Source: Allokutzneria multivorans
GTDB taxonomy: Bacteria; Actinomycetota; Actinomycetes; Mycobacteriales; Pseudonocardiaceae
Direction of reading: 5' to 3'
Length of the DNA stretch: 64,000 nt
Assembly (NCBI RefSeq): GCF_039537405.1
Contig: NZ_BAABAL010000004.1
Location: 299,419-363,418, forward strand
Shown one piece after another: positions 44,417 to 53,783 of this stretch (position 1 is its first letter; each line of letters begins with the position of its first letter). A program made the position numbers and the translations under genes. The notes below the pieces were generated by a model. That model was not told the DNA's origin. It saw nothing but the letters and a program-made list of their open reading frames with translations, and did no database searches.

Positions 44417-45397
44417 TCAGCCGAGGGGAGCGCTGCGCCAGCTCCACGAGGTGCGGCGCGGGTGGCCGGGCAGCTCGCCGCGGCCGGTGGCCCAGAGCAG
44501 GGTCGGCCAGGGGACCGTGGTGGTGGGGGCTTCGGGGAAGAGCCGGGCGAGCGCGCGCGAGCACAGAGCGCTGGGCGGATCCCACGGCAGGCCAAGGCCT
44601 TCAGCGAGGTCGTGGGTGTGCACGAGCGTCTCCACGATGCCCATCGCGGCGAAGCCCTCCGGGTCGGAGACGCCGTTGCTGTGCCACGCGCGCTTGCCGG
44701 ACGGAGCGGTGCGGACCATCGCCACGAGCAACGCGCCACTGGCCTCCAACACCTGCAACAAGCCCTCCGGCCCAGCGGCGCGGTCGGCGTGCACGGCGTT
44801 GCGCGGACCGCCGGGCCTGCGCGCTTCCCACACGAACGGCACGTTCCCGGTCAGCGGCGGCGTCGCGGGGCCGAGCTGCACGGCGTAGGCGAACAGGTCG
44901 TCGCTGAGGTGCTCGACGGTCTCCCAGCAGTCCCACTCCAAGCCGCCCGCCTTCGCATCCCACGCCGATGCCGGAGCCGTGCGCAGCGTCCGCACGGCGA
45001 GTTCCACGGACCGCGCCAGGTGCTCGGGCAGCACGGGCGGCCGGTCGCTGACGGTGTTGAGGTAGGTGGTGATCGCGTCGCGGTTGCGGGCCAGGCAGCT
45101 GACCCGCGCGTCGAGCTGGTCGCGTTCCTGCCGCAACGTGGCCAGCAGCTCGGCGGAGGCGTCGGTGACCTGGATGGAGCACGGCGTGTCCAGGCACGGC
45201 AGGATGTCCTTGATGATCTTCGTGGGCACCCCGGCGTCGAGCAGCCCTCGGATCTGGATCACCCGCTCCACCAGGGGCTCCGGGTAGTCGCGGTAGCCGT
45301 TGGCCTCCCGCTGCGGGGCGAGCAGGCCCTGCTCCTCGTAGTAGCGCAGCAGCCGCGCGGGCACGTGGGTGCGGTCGGCCAGCTCTCCGATGCGCAC
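44417..45397 (-). CDS. MerR regulator fused to maleylpyruvate-isomerase-like domain
   Basis: A 326-residue protein. Residues 1-70 are a MerR HTH (RIGELADRTHVPARLLRYYEEQGLLAPQREANGYRDY). From about 130, a DinB/MDMPI-like helical domain (LEWDCWETVEHLSDDLFAYA, VSDPEGFAAMGIVETLVHTHDLAEGLG) with a possible metal His triad follows. In MDMPI the fold binds mycothiol, so the domain may sense a thiol conjugate. It is divergent from an MFS exporter across a TCACACTAGTGTGA palindrome. Confidence 0.82.
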   Translation of the reverse strand: MRIGELADRTHVPARLLRYYEEQGLLAPQREANGYRDYPEPLVERVIQIRGLLDAGVPTKIIKDILPCLDTPCSIQVTDASAELLATLRQERDQLDARVSCLARNRDAITTYLNTVSDRPPVLPEHLARSVELAVRTLRTAPASAWDAKAGGLEWDCWETVEHLSDDLFAYAVQLGPATPPLTGNVPFVWEARRPGGPRNAVHADRAAGPEGLLQVLEASGALLVAMVRTAPSGKRAWHSNGVSDPEGFAAMGIVETLVHTHDLAEGLGLPWDPPSALCSRALARLFPEAPTTTVPWPTLLWATGRGELPGHPRRTSWSWRSAPLG

Positions 45398-45427
45398 TGC
45401 GCACCACCTCTCGATCAGGGCTTTCCC

Positions 45428-45441
45428 TCACACTAGTGTGA
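45428..45441. promoter_or_regulatory. MerR-type operator palindrome
   Basis: TCACACTAGTGTGA is a perfect 14-bp palindrome. It lies 30 bp from the merR start and 10 bp from the MFS start, so one bound regulator could control both. Confidence 0.7.
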
Positions 45442-45451
45442 ACGTTCGAGC

Positions 45452-46849
45452 ATGGTCGGCATGACCCTCGCGCTGCTCTCGCTGGCCCAGTTCCTGATCG
45501 CGCTGGACTACTCGATCATCTTCATCGCGCTGCCCAGCGTCGCCGCCGAACTGCACCTCGCGACCGCGACCGCGCAGTGGGTCGTCAGCGCCTACGCCGT
45601 GCTCTTCGCGGGCTTCCTGGTGGTCGGCGGACGGCTGACCGACCGCGTCGGCGCCAAGCCGCTGTTCGTCGTGGCCATCGCGGGATTCGGCCTGGCCAGC
45701 GCGGCGGGCGGGCTCGCAGAGGGCGGCGGTCTGCTGCTCGCCGCGCGGGCGGCGCAGGGGCTCGGGGCCGCGCTGCTGCAACCGGCCGTGCTCGGGCTGA
45801 TCGGGACGACGTTCCCGGCGGGACCCGCGCGGAGCCGGGCGCTGGTCGTCTGGGGCTCGGTCGGTGCCTCCGGCCTCGCGGCGGGCGCTATCCTCGGCGG
45901 CCTGCTCACCGCCGTGTCGTGGCGGCTCACCTTCATGATCAACGTGCCGCTGACGCTACTGTGCGCGCTCGGCGCGGTGATCTGGTTCGCGCCGACGCGT
46001 GACCGGAGCACCACGCGCATCCCCGTCGGCGCGTCGATCCTCGGCACGGGCGCGGTGCTCGCGCTGGTGCTCGGCCTGACGTTGGCGGCTGAGCAGGGGT
46101 GGAGCGCGGCGCTCACGATCGTCAGCCTCGTGCTCGGCGTCGTGCTGCTCGCTGCCTTCATCCGCACCGAGCGGACGTCGACGGCCGTGCTGATCGAGCC
46201 GGTGCTGCGGCGCATCTCCTCGCTGCGCACCGGAGCACTGGCGACCGCGTTGTACATGGCCAGCGTCGGCGCGGAGTTCTACCTGCTGACCCTGCTGCTC
46301 CAGGCGATGAAGGGCTACACGCCGGTGGAAGCCGGCCTGGCGTTCCTCCCGCTCGCGGTCATGGTCACCGCCGGGAACACCGCCGCCGGACGCGCCGCGC
46401 GCAGCTTCGGAGCACGAGCCTCTCTGGCCGCCGGGTTCGCCTTCGCCACGGTCGGCCTGGTCTGGATCGCCCTTGCGCTGCAAGGAGATTCCTACGTGCT
46501 GCACCTGCTGCCGGGCATCCTGCTGAGCGGCTTCGGGCACGGCGTCATCTACACCTCGATGTTCACCATCGGCACCAGCGACGTGCCCGCCGCGCACCAG
46601 GGGACCGCGGGCGCGCTGCTCACCACCTCGCAGTACCTGTCCGGCGCGATGACCGTCGCCGTGCTGACCCTGGCGCTGGGCTCCGCACCCGGCCACGGCA
46701 ACTTCCAGGTCGCGTTCCTGATCACCGCCGCCGCTGCGGCAGGAGGACTCGCCCTGAGCATGCGTGGCATACTGGTCCGATCTGGCGGGCCTTCTCACAG
46801 GCCCGGTCGCGGTGTCGGTCCAGACCCGCGTGGTTCACGCGCACTCTGA
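45452..46849 (+). CDS. MFS drug exporter (DHA2/14-TM type)
   Basis: A 465-residue protein, ATG 45452. About 13-14 membrane helices; motif A-like GGRLTDRVGAKPLF, motif C-like GSVGASGLAAGAILGG. It resembles EmrB/QacA-like exporters that pump out drugs with protons. The divergent MerR fusion protein probably controls it. Confidence 0.88.
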   Translation: MVGMTLALLSLAQFLIALDYSIIFIALPSVAAELHLATATAQWVVSAYAVLFAGFLVVGGRLTDRVGAKPLFVVAIAGFGLASAAGGLAEGGGLLLAARAAQGLGAALLQPAVLGLIGTTFPAGPARSRALVVWGSVGASGLAAGAILGGLLTAVSWRLTFMINVPLTLLCALGAVIWFAPTRDRSTTRIPVGASILGTGAVLALVLGLTLAAEQGWSAALTIVSLVLGVVLLAAFIRTERTSTAVLIEPVLRRISSLRTGALATALYMASVGAEFYLLTLLLQAMKGYTPVEAGLAFLPLAVMVTAGNTAAGRAARSFGARASLAAGFAFATVGLVWIALALQGDSYVLHLLPGILLSGFGHGVIYTSMFTIGTSDVPAAHQGTAGALLTTSQYLSGAMTVAVLTLALGSAPGHGNFQVAFLITAAAAAGGLALSMRGILVRSGGPSHRPGRGVGPDPRGSRAL

Positions 46850-46919
46850 GCGCCTCTCCTTTCCGGTTGTTCCCTGAACGCCGGACGTTTCGACCACCCC
46901 GAGAACGGAGTGAAAGTCC

Positions 46920-47405
46920 TTGAGCACCAACAGGATCACCAAAGGCGCCGAGCGAGCGTTGATCGAGAACATGCTCGACCGCAACCGCGAAGCGCTCATC
47001 GAGACCGCGCGCGGCCTGTCCGAGGCCGACGCCCGCCGACGGCTCGTGGCGTCGCTGACAACGCCGATCTCGGTGATCAAGCACGCCGCCGCCGCGGAAC
47101 GCATCTGGTTCCAGCGGTTCTGGGCGGGGCTCGGCGAACACGAGTGCGACGGGTACTCCGCGAGGGACGTGGGCACCTTCGCCGTCGCCGACGACGAATC
47201 GCTGGCCGACGTGATCGCCGAGTTCGAGCGCGCGAGCGCGCGGTCACGGGAGATCGCCGCCCGCTTCGACCTCGACGCCACCAAGCACAACCCCCGCGAA
47301 GGCGAGGTCAGCATGCGGTGGACGCTGCTGTCCATGATCGAGGAGTTCGCCAGGCACGCCGGTCACGGCGACATCCTCCGCGAACAGATTCTCAGCTCAG
47401 GGTGA
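46920..47405 (+). CDS. DinB-family protein (DUF664)
   Basis: A 161-residue protein; TTG 46920 is chosen because GGAG lies 9 bp upstream and no other start fits. Conserved LIETARGLSEADARRRLVASLTTPISVIKHAAAAERIWFQRF and a C-terminal EEFARHAGHGDILREQI provide His ligands of the DinB/mycothiol-transferase-like four-helix bundle. It is possibly a mycothiol- or metal-dependent enzyme. Confidence 0.82.
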   Translation: MSTNRITKGAERALIENMLDRNREALIETARGLSEADARRRLVASLTTPISVIKHAAAAERIWFQRFWAGLGEHECDGYSARDVGTFAVADDESLADVIAEFERASARSREIAARFDLDATKHNPREGEVSMRWTLLSMIEEFARHAGHGDILREQILSSG

Positions 47406-48084
47406 AACACCCCTGCCGCTCAAGGGCGTCCAGCACGTCAGGGGAGTCCACCCCGGTCCAGCGCAGGTCGAGCTTCTCCAGCGACGGCATCCGCGTCACC
47501 CACTCCGGCAGCTCGCGCACGCGGGTGCCGCGCAGGTCGAGGTGCCGGAGCCGGGGGAGCTCGGCCAGCTGCGCCGGGAACTCCGTCAGCGCGGTGTCGC
47601 GCAGCTCCAGCACGCGCAGCTGGCTCAGCTCGGCGAAGGAGTCGGGAAGCCGGGTGATCTCGTTGCCGCCCAACCACGCCTCGCGCAGCGACGACAGGCG
47701 GCCGATGTCCTGCGGCAGCTCGGCGACGTGGTTGTGCTGGGCGCGCAGCTCGACCAGCCCGGACGGCGCGACGAGCGCGGAGAGCTGGTTCTCGCCGACG
47801 TTGAGGTAGCGGAGCCGGTCCATCCGCGCCAGCGACTCCGGCAGCTCCGTGAGCCGGTTGTCGTGCAGGTAGAGGAAGCCGGTGACCTCGGGAAGCTCCT
47901 CGGGCACGGCCGTCAGCAGGTTGTGCCCGAGGTCCAAGGTCCGCAGCCGCCCGAGCTCGGCGATCCTCGGCGACAGCTCGGTGAGGTCGTTGTCGGCGAG
48001 GATCAGCACGTCCAGGTCGCGGTGCTCCCACACCGGCTCCGGCACCACGCCGAGCCGCTTCTTCCACAGGTTGAGGTCGGTCAC
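47392..48084 (-). CDS. Leucine-rich-repeat protein
   Basis: A 230-residue protein with about eight LRRs of the form LxxLxLxxNxLxxLP (DLDVLILADNDLTEL, RLRTLDLGHNLLTAVP, RLRHLDLRGTRVRELP). No signal or membrane part is present, so it is likely a cytosolic protein-binding scaffold. Its end overlaps the DinB gene by 14 bp. It is divergent from the antiporter. Confidence 0.88.
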   Translation of the reverse strand: MTDLNLWKKRLGVVPEPVWEHRDLDVLILADNDLTELSPRIAELGRLRTLDLGHNLLTAVPEELPEVTGFLYLHDNRLTELPESLARMDRLRYLNVGENQLSALVAPSGLVELRAQHNHVAELPQDIGRLSSLREAWLGGNEITRLPDSFAELSQLRVLELRDTALTEFPAQLAELPRLRHLDLRGTRVRELPEWVTRMPSLEKLDLRWTGVDSPDVLDALERQGCFTLS

Positions 48085-48112
48085 CGGGGCAACCTACGCC
48101 CATAATGCCCGG

Positions 48113-49969
48113 GTGGTGATCGCTGCGGAGATCGTGGCGCTGGTCGTGACCGTCCTTCTGGTCACCTCGGCTGCCCGCAAGTTCGACTGGCCCGCGCCGT
48201 TGTGCCTGATCGGCGTGGGGGTGCTGGCCTCGTTCCTGCCCGGCGTGCCCGAGGTGCACCTGCCGCCGGAGGTGGTGCTGGTCGGGCTGCTGCCACCGCT
48301 GCTCTACGCGACGGCGATCTCCACCTCGGTCAGCGACTTCCGGGCCAATCGCGGGCCGATCGCGCTGCTGTCGGTGGGCCTGGTCGTGTTCACCACCTTC
48401 GGCGTCGGCCTGGTGGCGTGGCTGGTCGTGCCGGGGCTCCCGTTGGCGGCGGCGATCGCGCTCGGAGCCGTGGTGGCGCCGCCGGACGCGGTCGCGGCCA
48501 CCGCCGTCGCGCGGCGCGTCGGGATGCCTCGCACGATCGTGCGCATCCTGGAGGGCGAGAGCCTGGTCAACGACGCGGCGGCCCTGGTCGCTCTGCGCAC
48601 GGCGATCGCGGCGATCTCCGGCTCGGTGAGCCTGGTGCAGGTCGGCGGCGACTTCCTGCTGGCGGCGGGCGTCGGAATTCTCGTCGGGCTCGTGGTCGGC
48701 GTCGCGGCCTCGATGATCCGCGCGAGGCTGACCGACTCGGTCACCGACACCGCGCTGTCCTTCTCGCTGCCGTTCATCGCTTACCTGCCCGCCGAAGCCG
48801 TGCACGGCTCTGGAGTGCTGGCCGTCGTGCTCTGCGGGCTGATCATGGGTCACCGCGCGCCCGCGTTGCTGTCCGGGCCGTCGCGGTTGGCCAGCCGGCT
48901 GAACTGGCAGACCGTGCAGTTCCTGCTGGAGAACGTCGTCTTCCTGCTGATCGGCTTGCAGGTCCGGCCGATCCTGCGCGACGTCGCGGAGAGCGGGCTC
49001 AGCGCGGGCACGCTCACAATGATCTGCGCGGCCGTCTTCGCCGCGACGGTGCTCACGCGCATGGTGTGGATGGTGCTGATCGCGACCGTGCGCCGGGTGC
49101 TGCGGCTGAAGGCGTGGCGGTGGGGCTACACGGCGGTCGTCGGCTGGGCAGGGATGCGCGGGGTGGTCACGCTGGCCGCCGCGTTCGTGCTGCCGCCGGA
49201 CACCCCGCACCGCGCGGTGCTGCTGCTCTGCGCGTTCGTCGTGGTGGCGGGAACCCTTGTGCTGCAAGGAACAACGCTGCCCGCGCTGGTGCGACGGCTG
49301 AAGCTGCCCGCGCCCGATCCGGCGGAGGACGCGTTGCAGCGCGCCGCGTTGCTCCAGGAGATGACCAACGCGGCGCTGATCCGCTTGGAGGAGATCGTCA
49401 CGCCCGACGATCCGCCCGAGGTGGTGGACCGGCTGCGCGACCGCGTCAGCCACCGCGCGGACTCCGCGTGGGAACGGCTCGGGCGACAGGGCGCGCTCGC
49501 GGAGACGCCGAGCGAGGCGTACCTGCGGCTGCGCGTGGAAATGCTCGAAGCCGAGCGCGAGGTCTTCCTGAAAGCGCGCGATGAGGGCCGCGCGGACGAC
49601 ACGGTGCTGCGCTCGGTGTTGGAGACCTTGGACATCGAGGAGTCCATGCTCGACCAGGCTGCTGAAGAACGGCAGCTCGTCGAGGGGGAGCTGAGCACGC
49701 CCAGTGCAACCGCCGGAAGCTGCAAACACCTTGGCAAACAACGGAAACCGGTCTCACCGAGTGCAACCGTGTGCGTGGAGTGCGTCGCTGACGGGCAAAC
49801 CTGGGTTCACCTGCGCATGTGCCTGTCGTGCGGGCACGTGGGCTGCTGCGACTCCTCGGTCGGCAAGCACGCGACGGCGCACTTCAGGGACACCCTGCAC
49901 CCCGTGATGCGCAGTCACGAGCCCGGCGAGACGTGGCGCTGGTGCTTCGTGGACCAACAACTCGGTTGA
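48113..49969 (+). CDS. CPA1 Na+/H+ antiporter with C-terminal ZnF-UBP domain
   Basis: A 618-residue protein from GTG 48113 (or 48116). CATAAT at 48101-48106 lies so close that leaderless transcription is likely. Residues 1-415 are an NhaP-type antiporter with about 12 helices (PPLLYATAISTS, GAVVAPPDAVAATAVARR, EGESLVNDAAALVALR). A helical linker leads to a zinc finger (CKHLG, CVECV, CLSCGHVGCC, HATAHFRDTLHPVM) of the ubiquitin-protease type, near residues 540-615. Such fusions are known in actinobacteria; the UBP domain's partner in bacteria is unknown. Confidence 0.88.
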   Translation: MVIAAEIVALVVTVLLVTSAARKFDWPAPLCLIGVGVLASFLPGVPEVHLPPEVVLVGLLPPLLYATAISTSVSDFRANRGPIALLSVGLVVFTTFGVGLVAWLVVPGLPLAAAIALGAVVAPPDAVAATAVARRVGMPRTIVRILEGESLVNDAAALVALRTAIAAISGSVSLVQVGGDFLLAAGVGILVGLVVGVAASMIRARLTDSVTDTALSFSLPFIAYLPAEAVHGSGVLAVVLCGLIMGHRAPALLSGPSRLASRLNWQTVQFLLENVVFLLIGLQVRPILRDVAESGLSAGTLTMICAAVFAATVLTRMVWMVLIATVRRVLRLKAWRWGYTAVVGWAGMRGVVTLAAAFVLPPDTPHRAVLLLCAFVVVAGTLVLQGTTLPALVRRLKLPAPDPAEDALQRAALLQEMTNAALIRLEEIVTPDDPPEVVDRLRDRVSHRADSAWERLGRQGALAETPSEAYLRLRVEMLEAEREVFLKARDEGRADDTVLRSVLETLDIEESMLDQAAEERQLVEGELSTPSATAGSCKHLGKQRKPVSPSATVCVECVADGQTWVHLRMCLSCGHVGCCDSSVGKHATAHFRDTLHPVMRSHEPGETWRWCFVDQQLG

Positions 49970-50036
49970 GTCTTTCCCTTGCAACGAGCCGGAAACGGCC
50001 GTTAACGCGAGCCTGGCGCGGCGCGAGGGTACGGGC

Positions 50037-50771
50037 ATGGGCATCTTCGAAGAGCTGATCAAGCACGCCGCAGGGCACCTCGGCAAGGAGATGGCGCACC
50101 GGGCCGGTGAAGCGCTCACCGACCACGAGAAGGTGCGCGAGATGTGCGTGCTGTTCCTGATGGCGCACGGTCTCGACCGCACGAGCGCCGAGCGCGTCAC
50201 CGCGGACAAGCTGTCCAGCTCTTCGGGGACCACGCCTTTCCTGTCGTACGCGATCGTCGACCTCGAAGTCCGGTACCGGCTGGGCGACTACCGCTCCTGC
50301 GAGGGTGTGTACAACGAGTACTTCAAGATGGACCGCGAGCGCTTCCTGCGCGGACCGAGGTTGTGCACGTGCCAGCGGCCGGGTTCCTGGCACCACCCGA
50401 GCGAGGTCGCCCAGCACGTACGGTGGATGGCGATCGTCCACGGAACGAGCGACGTCTCCAAGATCTCGCCGAGGCGGCACGCGCACCGCAAGGATCTGCT
50501 GCGGCGCTTTGCCGTGGCGCACAACGTTCCCGTGCACATCCTGGGTGAACGGGTGCTGGCCGAGTACTCCAACTCCTCGAGCGCCTACGACACCATCGCG
50601 CGGGCGTACGCGGCGGCGGGCATGTCGGGGACGGACTGGCGGCAGTGCGACGGGATGACGCCGGAGCGGCTCGGGCTGGAGCCGGAGCCCCTACCCGACT
50701 GCGTGTGCCGACGCTATCGCCACCCGATGAGCGAATCGGTGAAGTACCAGAAGGAGAGCGGCTACGCGTGA
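50037..50771 (+). CDS. Hypothetical protein with Cys/His-rich C-terminus
   Basis: A 244-residue protein, ATG 50037. An N-terminal helical part (FEELIKHAAGHLGKEMAHRAG) precedes a Cys-rich stretch (SCEGVYNEYF, LCTCQRPGSWHHPSE) and DCVCRRYRHPM near the end, which could bind Zn. No family was recognised. It follows the antiporter gene. Confidence 0.55.
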   Translation: MGIFEELIKHAAGHLGKEMAHRAGEALTDHEKVREMCVLFLMAHGLDRTSAERVTADKLSSSSGTTPFLSYAIVDLEVRYRLGDYRSCEGVYNEYFKMDRERFLRGPRLCTCQRPGSWHHPSEVAQHVRWMAIVHGTSDVSKISPRRHAHRKDLLRRFAVAHNVPVHILGERVLAEYSNSSSAYDTIARAYAAAGMSGTDWRQCDGMTPERLGLEPEPLPDCVCRRYRHPMSESVKYQKESGYA

Positions 50772-50807
50772 GGTGCGCGAACGCGCGCGATGGGGTAGGC
50801 ACGGGGG

Positions 50808-51788
50808 ATGGACCCGGTGTGGGCACTGCGCCAGATCGCCTTCCACCTCGAACGCGCCGCCGAACCGACCTACCGCGTGCGCGCGTTCCGCCGAGCCGCC
50901 GACGTGGTGGCCGGGCTCGACCCCGACGTGCTCCGCGAGCGCGCGCGGCGGGGCAGCCTCAAGGACCTCCCCGGGATCGGCGCCACCACCGCGACGGTGA
51001 TCAGCGAGGCGGTGGCCGGGCGGGAGCCGGAGTACCTGACCAAGCTGCTCAGCCGCGCGGCGCCCGTGGTCAGCGGTGGCGAGGAGCTGTTGGCCGCGCT
51101 GCGCGGGGACTGCCACACGCACTCCGACTGGTCCGACGGTGGCAGCCCTCCGCGCGAGATGGCCGAGGCCGCGCGCGAGCTCGGGCGGGAGTGGATCGCG
51201 CTGACCGATCACTCGCCGCGCCTCAAGGTCGCCAACGGGCTCAGCGCGCAGCGGCTGCGCCAGCAGCTCGACGTGGTCGCGGAGATCAACGCCGACCTCG
51301 CCCCGTTCCGCGTGCTGACCGGGATCGAGGTGGACATCCTCGATGACGGCTCGCTCGACCAGGACGAGGAGTTGTTGGCGCGCTTGGACATGGTGGTCGC
51401 GAGTGTCCACTCTGGACTGCGCATGCCGCGTGCCGCGATGACCAGGCGGATGCTCGCCGCGGTGGCCAACCCGCACGTCGACGTGCTCGGCCACTGCACG
51501 GGCAGGCTCCGCGTCGGCAAGAAACGGCCCGAGTCGGAGTTCGACGCCGAGGCCGTCTTCGCCGCGTGCGCCGAGCACGGGGTGGCCGTGGAGATCAACT
51601 CGCGGCCGGAGCGGCTGGACCCGCCGATGCGCCTGCTGCGCCTGGCCGTCGAGGCGGGCTGCGAGTTCGCCATCGACAGCGACGCGCACGCGCCCGGTCA
51701 GCTCGACTGGCTGGGCTACGGCTGCGCTCGCGCCGAGGAGGCCGGGATCACCGCCGACCGCGTCCTCAACGCGCGCCAGGTGGAGTAA
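50808..51788 (+). CDS. PHP-domain phosphoesterase with HhH motif
   Basis: A 326-residue protein, ATG 50808. An N-terminal helix-hairpin-helix (LPGIGATTATVISEAVAG) is joined to a PHP domain with metal ligands in DCHTHSDWSDGG, ALTDHSPR, GIEVDIL, ASVHS, GHCTGR and DSDAHAP. It resembles the C-terminal half of bacterial PolX without the polymerase core. It is probably a DNA-linked nuclease or phosphatase, with the HhH giving DNA contact. Confidence 0.87.
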   Translation: MDPVWALRQIAFHLERAAEPTYRVRAFRRAADVVAGLDPDVLRERARRGSLKDLPGIGATTATVISEAVAGREPEYLTKLLSRAAPVVSGGEELLAALRGDCHTHSDWSDGGSPPREMAEAARELGREWIALTDHSPRLKVANGLSAQRLRQQLDVVAEINADLAPFRVLTGIEVDILDDGSLDQDEELLARLDMVVASVHSGLRMPRAAMTRRMLAAVANPHVDVLGHCTGRLRVGKKRPESEFDAEAVFAACAEHGVAVEINSRPERLDPPMRLLRLAVEAGCEFAIDSDAHAPGQLDWLGYGCARAEEAGITADRVLNARQVE

Positions 51789-51895
51789 ACGATTGCTGCG
51801 CTCGGCCCCACTTCCGGCAGAGGTGATACGCGGGGGCGCGCTCCGGCGATAGCGGAGCAGAGCGGCCGGGGGGCCGTTCCCTGGGGGGAGCACTC

Positions 51896-53662
51896 ATGAA
51901 ACGTTTGTTGCTCGTTGCTGCCTGCGTTCCGCTCATCGCCGCCGTGACGGCCTTTCCGGCGACCGCGAAGCCCGCTGCGGGTCCTGTCGACGGCGTCGTG
52001 ACCGCCGCTGCGACCGGTCAGCCCGTCGCCGGGGCCTGTGTCACCGTGTTCACGCTGGAGCTGGCCGAGGTCCGCTCCGCGTGCGCCGACGCGCAGGGCC
52101 GCTACTCCGTCCCGAACATCTCCTACGGCAACTACAAGGTCCGCGCTTCGGCGACCGGTTTCTCCGAGATGTGGGCCTACAACACCGGCAGCGCGCTCGC
52201 CGCCGACGTGCTCGACCTGCCGCACGCGCTGAACTTCGCGCTGCGCCAAGGGAATGCGACCGTGCGCGGGAAGATCACCGACGCGGGGGCCGCCGCGAAG
52301 GACGCTTCGGTCAGCATCACCGACGAGAACCAGCGGTGGCGCTCCACCGTGAAGACCGGCGCGGACGGGACCTACGCGTTCACCGGCCTCACCGCTGACA
52401 AGTACAAGCTGACCGTCATCCACGGCGACCGCTCGCAGTGGGTCCGCCAGAAGTCCAGCTTCTTCGAGGCCGACACCTTCGACGTCGCCGACGGCACGAC
52501 AACGGTGGTCGATGAGGCGATTCTCGCTTACGGCGCAGTGAAGTTCACCGCCGTCGACGAGGTCACCGGGGCGCCCGTGCGCGACGCGTGCGCCGCGCTC
52601 TACGCGGGCGGTCCGCCGGATCGGCGCGAGTGCTCCTCCGGAGATGGCACCATGCTGTTCACTCGCTTGCCCGCCAACGGCTACTACACCGCCTCGGTGT
52701 GGGACGCGGCCGGAACCCACTACACCGTCAGCGATCTGCGCCCGTCCGTCACCGCCGGTCAGACCACCGAGCTGCGCGTCACGATGAAGCCCGGCGCCGC
52801 GTTCCGCACCACCGTCGTGGACTCGCGGACTCAGGCCCCGCTGACCGGTGTTTGCGTTGAGCCGCACGCGGTTCCCGTTGAGGGCGTCGTCGACCGCGAC
52901 TACTCCTGGTACTGCACCGACGACTCCGGCTCGCTGATCATCGGGCCGCTGGAGCCCAACACCTACCAGTTCTACGTCAAGCCCAACGACAAGAACTACG
53001 GCCAGCAGTGGGTCGGCGCGCGCGGCGGCACCGGCGACCTCCGCGAGGCGCACAAGGGCATCGGCAAGCTCCGCGAAACCACTGTGCTGCCCCAGATCCA
53101 GGTCGACCCCGCCGGAACCATCACCGGCACCGTCGCCGACAACACCGGCGCCAAGCTCGGCGCCTGCACGTTCCCGTACGCCGCCGACGGACGCATCGGC
53201 TTCCGGTTCCTGGAGAACTGCACCAACGACAAGGGGCAGTACACGATCCGAGGCCTCGGCCCGTACTCCTGGCCCCTGGAATTCCTGCACCACAAAGGCA
53301 ATTTCGCCACGCAGTGGTCCGGCGGCGCCGCTGACCGCTTCGGCGCCACCCCCGTCACCGTCCGGCCAGGTGCCACCACCGTTGCCGACGCCACGCTCGT
53401 CCCGGCCGGTCGCGTCACCGGTCGCGCCCTCGACCGCAACGGCAGGCCCGTGTTCGCCTACGTCTACACCTACAACGCCCGCACCGGCGACATCATCGCG
53501 TGGGACAACACCGACAACGACGAGAACTTCGAGGTCAACAGCCTCGCCACGCAGGACGTGAAGATCCGCTACGTCATCAAGGACAAGTCCTGCTGGTACC
53601 CGTCCCCGATCTCCGTCACCGCCGGCCAGACCGTCAAGGGCATCGACCTCACCGAGTGCTGA
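51896..53662 (+). CDS. Large secreted protein with carboxypeptidase-regulatory-like repeats
   Basis: A 588-residue protein, ATG 51896 with GGGGGAG upstream. Signal peptide LLLVAACVPLIAAVTAFPATA. The mature chain is a row of about six beta-sandwich (CarboxypepD_reg/CnaB-like) repeats, each with GxVxAAxTGQPVAGACVTVF followed by DAQGRYSVPNISYGNYKV-type strands, plus paired Cys. It is probably an extracellular adhesive or structural protein. A GTCTTCAAGAC hairpin follows its stop by 3 bp. Confidence 0.78.
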   Translation: MKRLLLVAACVPLIAAVTAFPATAKPAAGPVDGVVTAAATGQPVAGACVTVFTLELAEVRSACADAQGRYSVPNISYGNYKVRASATGFSEMWAYNTGSALAADVLDLPHALNFALRQGNATVRGKITDAGAAAKDASVSITDENQRWRSTVKTGADGTYAFTGLTADKYKLTVIHGDRSQWVRQKSSFFEADTFDVADGTTTVVDEAILAYGAVKFTAVDEVTGAPVRDACAALYAGGPPDRRECSSGDGTMLFTRLPANGYYTASVWDAAGTHYTVSDLRPSVTAGQTTELRVTMKPGAAFRTTVVDSRTQAPLTGVCVEPHAVPVEGVVDRDYSWYCTDDSGSLIIGPLEPNTYQFYVKPNDKNYGQQWVGARGGTGDLREAHKGIGKLRETTVLPQIQVDPAGTITGTVADNTGAKLGACTFPYAADGRIGFRFLENCTNDKGQYTIRGLGPYSWPLEFLHHKGNFATQWSGGAADRFGATPVTVRPGATTVADATLVPAGRVTGRALDRNGRPVFAYVYTYNARTGDIIAWDNTDNDENFEVNSLATQDVKIRYVIKDKSCWYPSPISVTAGQTVKGIDLTEC

Positions 53663-53665
53663 CGC

Positions 53666-53737
53666 CCGGGCGGGGGTTCGCCGGTCTTCAAGACCCCCAA
53701 ACCCCCGCCCGGAAGGTCTTCAACCGCAGCAAACCCC
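53666..53737 (+). repeat. Dispersed GTCTTCAAGAC hairpin element, copy C
   Basis: CCGGGCGGGGGTT (53666-53678) and AACCCCCGCCCGG (53700-53712) form a perfect 13-bp stem, with GTCTTCAAGAC (53684-53694) in its loop. A partial second unit (GGTCTTCAACCG...CAAACCCC) follows. It starts 3 bp after the stop, like a terminator. Confidence 0.8.
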
Positions 53738-53783
53738 ATTGGTACGGTCGGCTGCTCCGCAAGACCTCCGGGAGGATGCAGCT

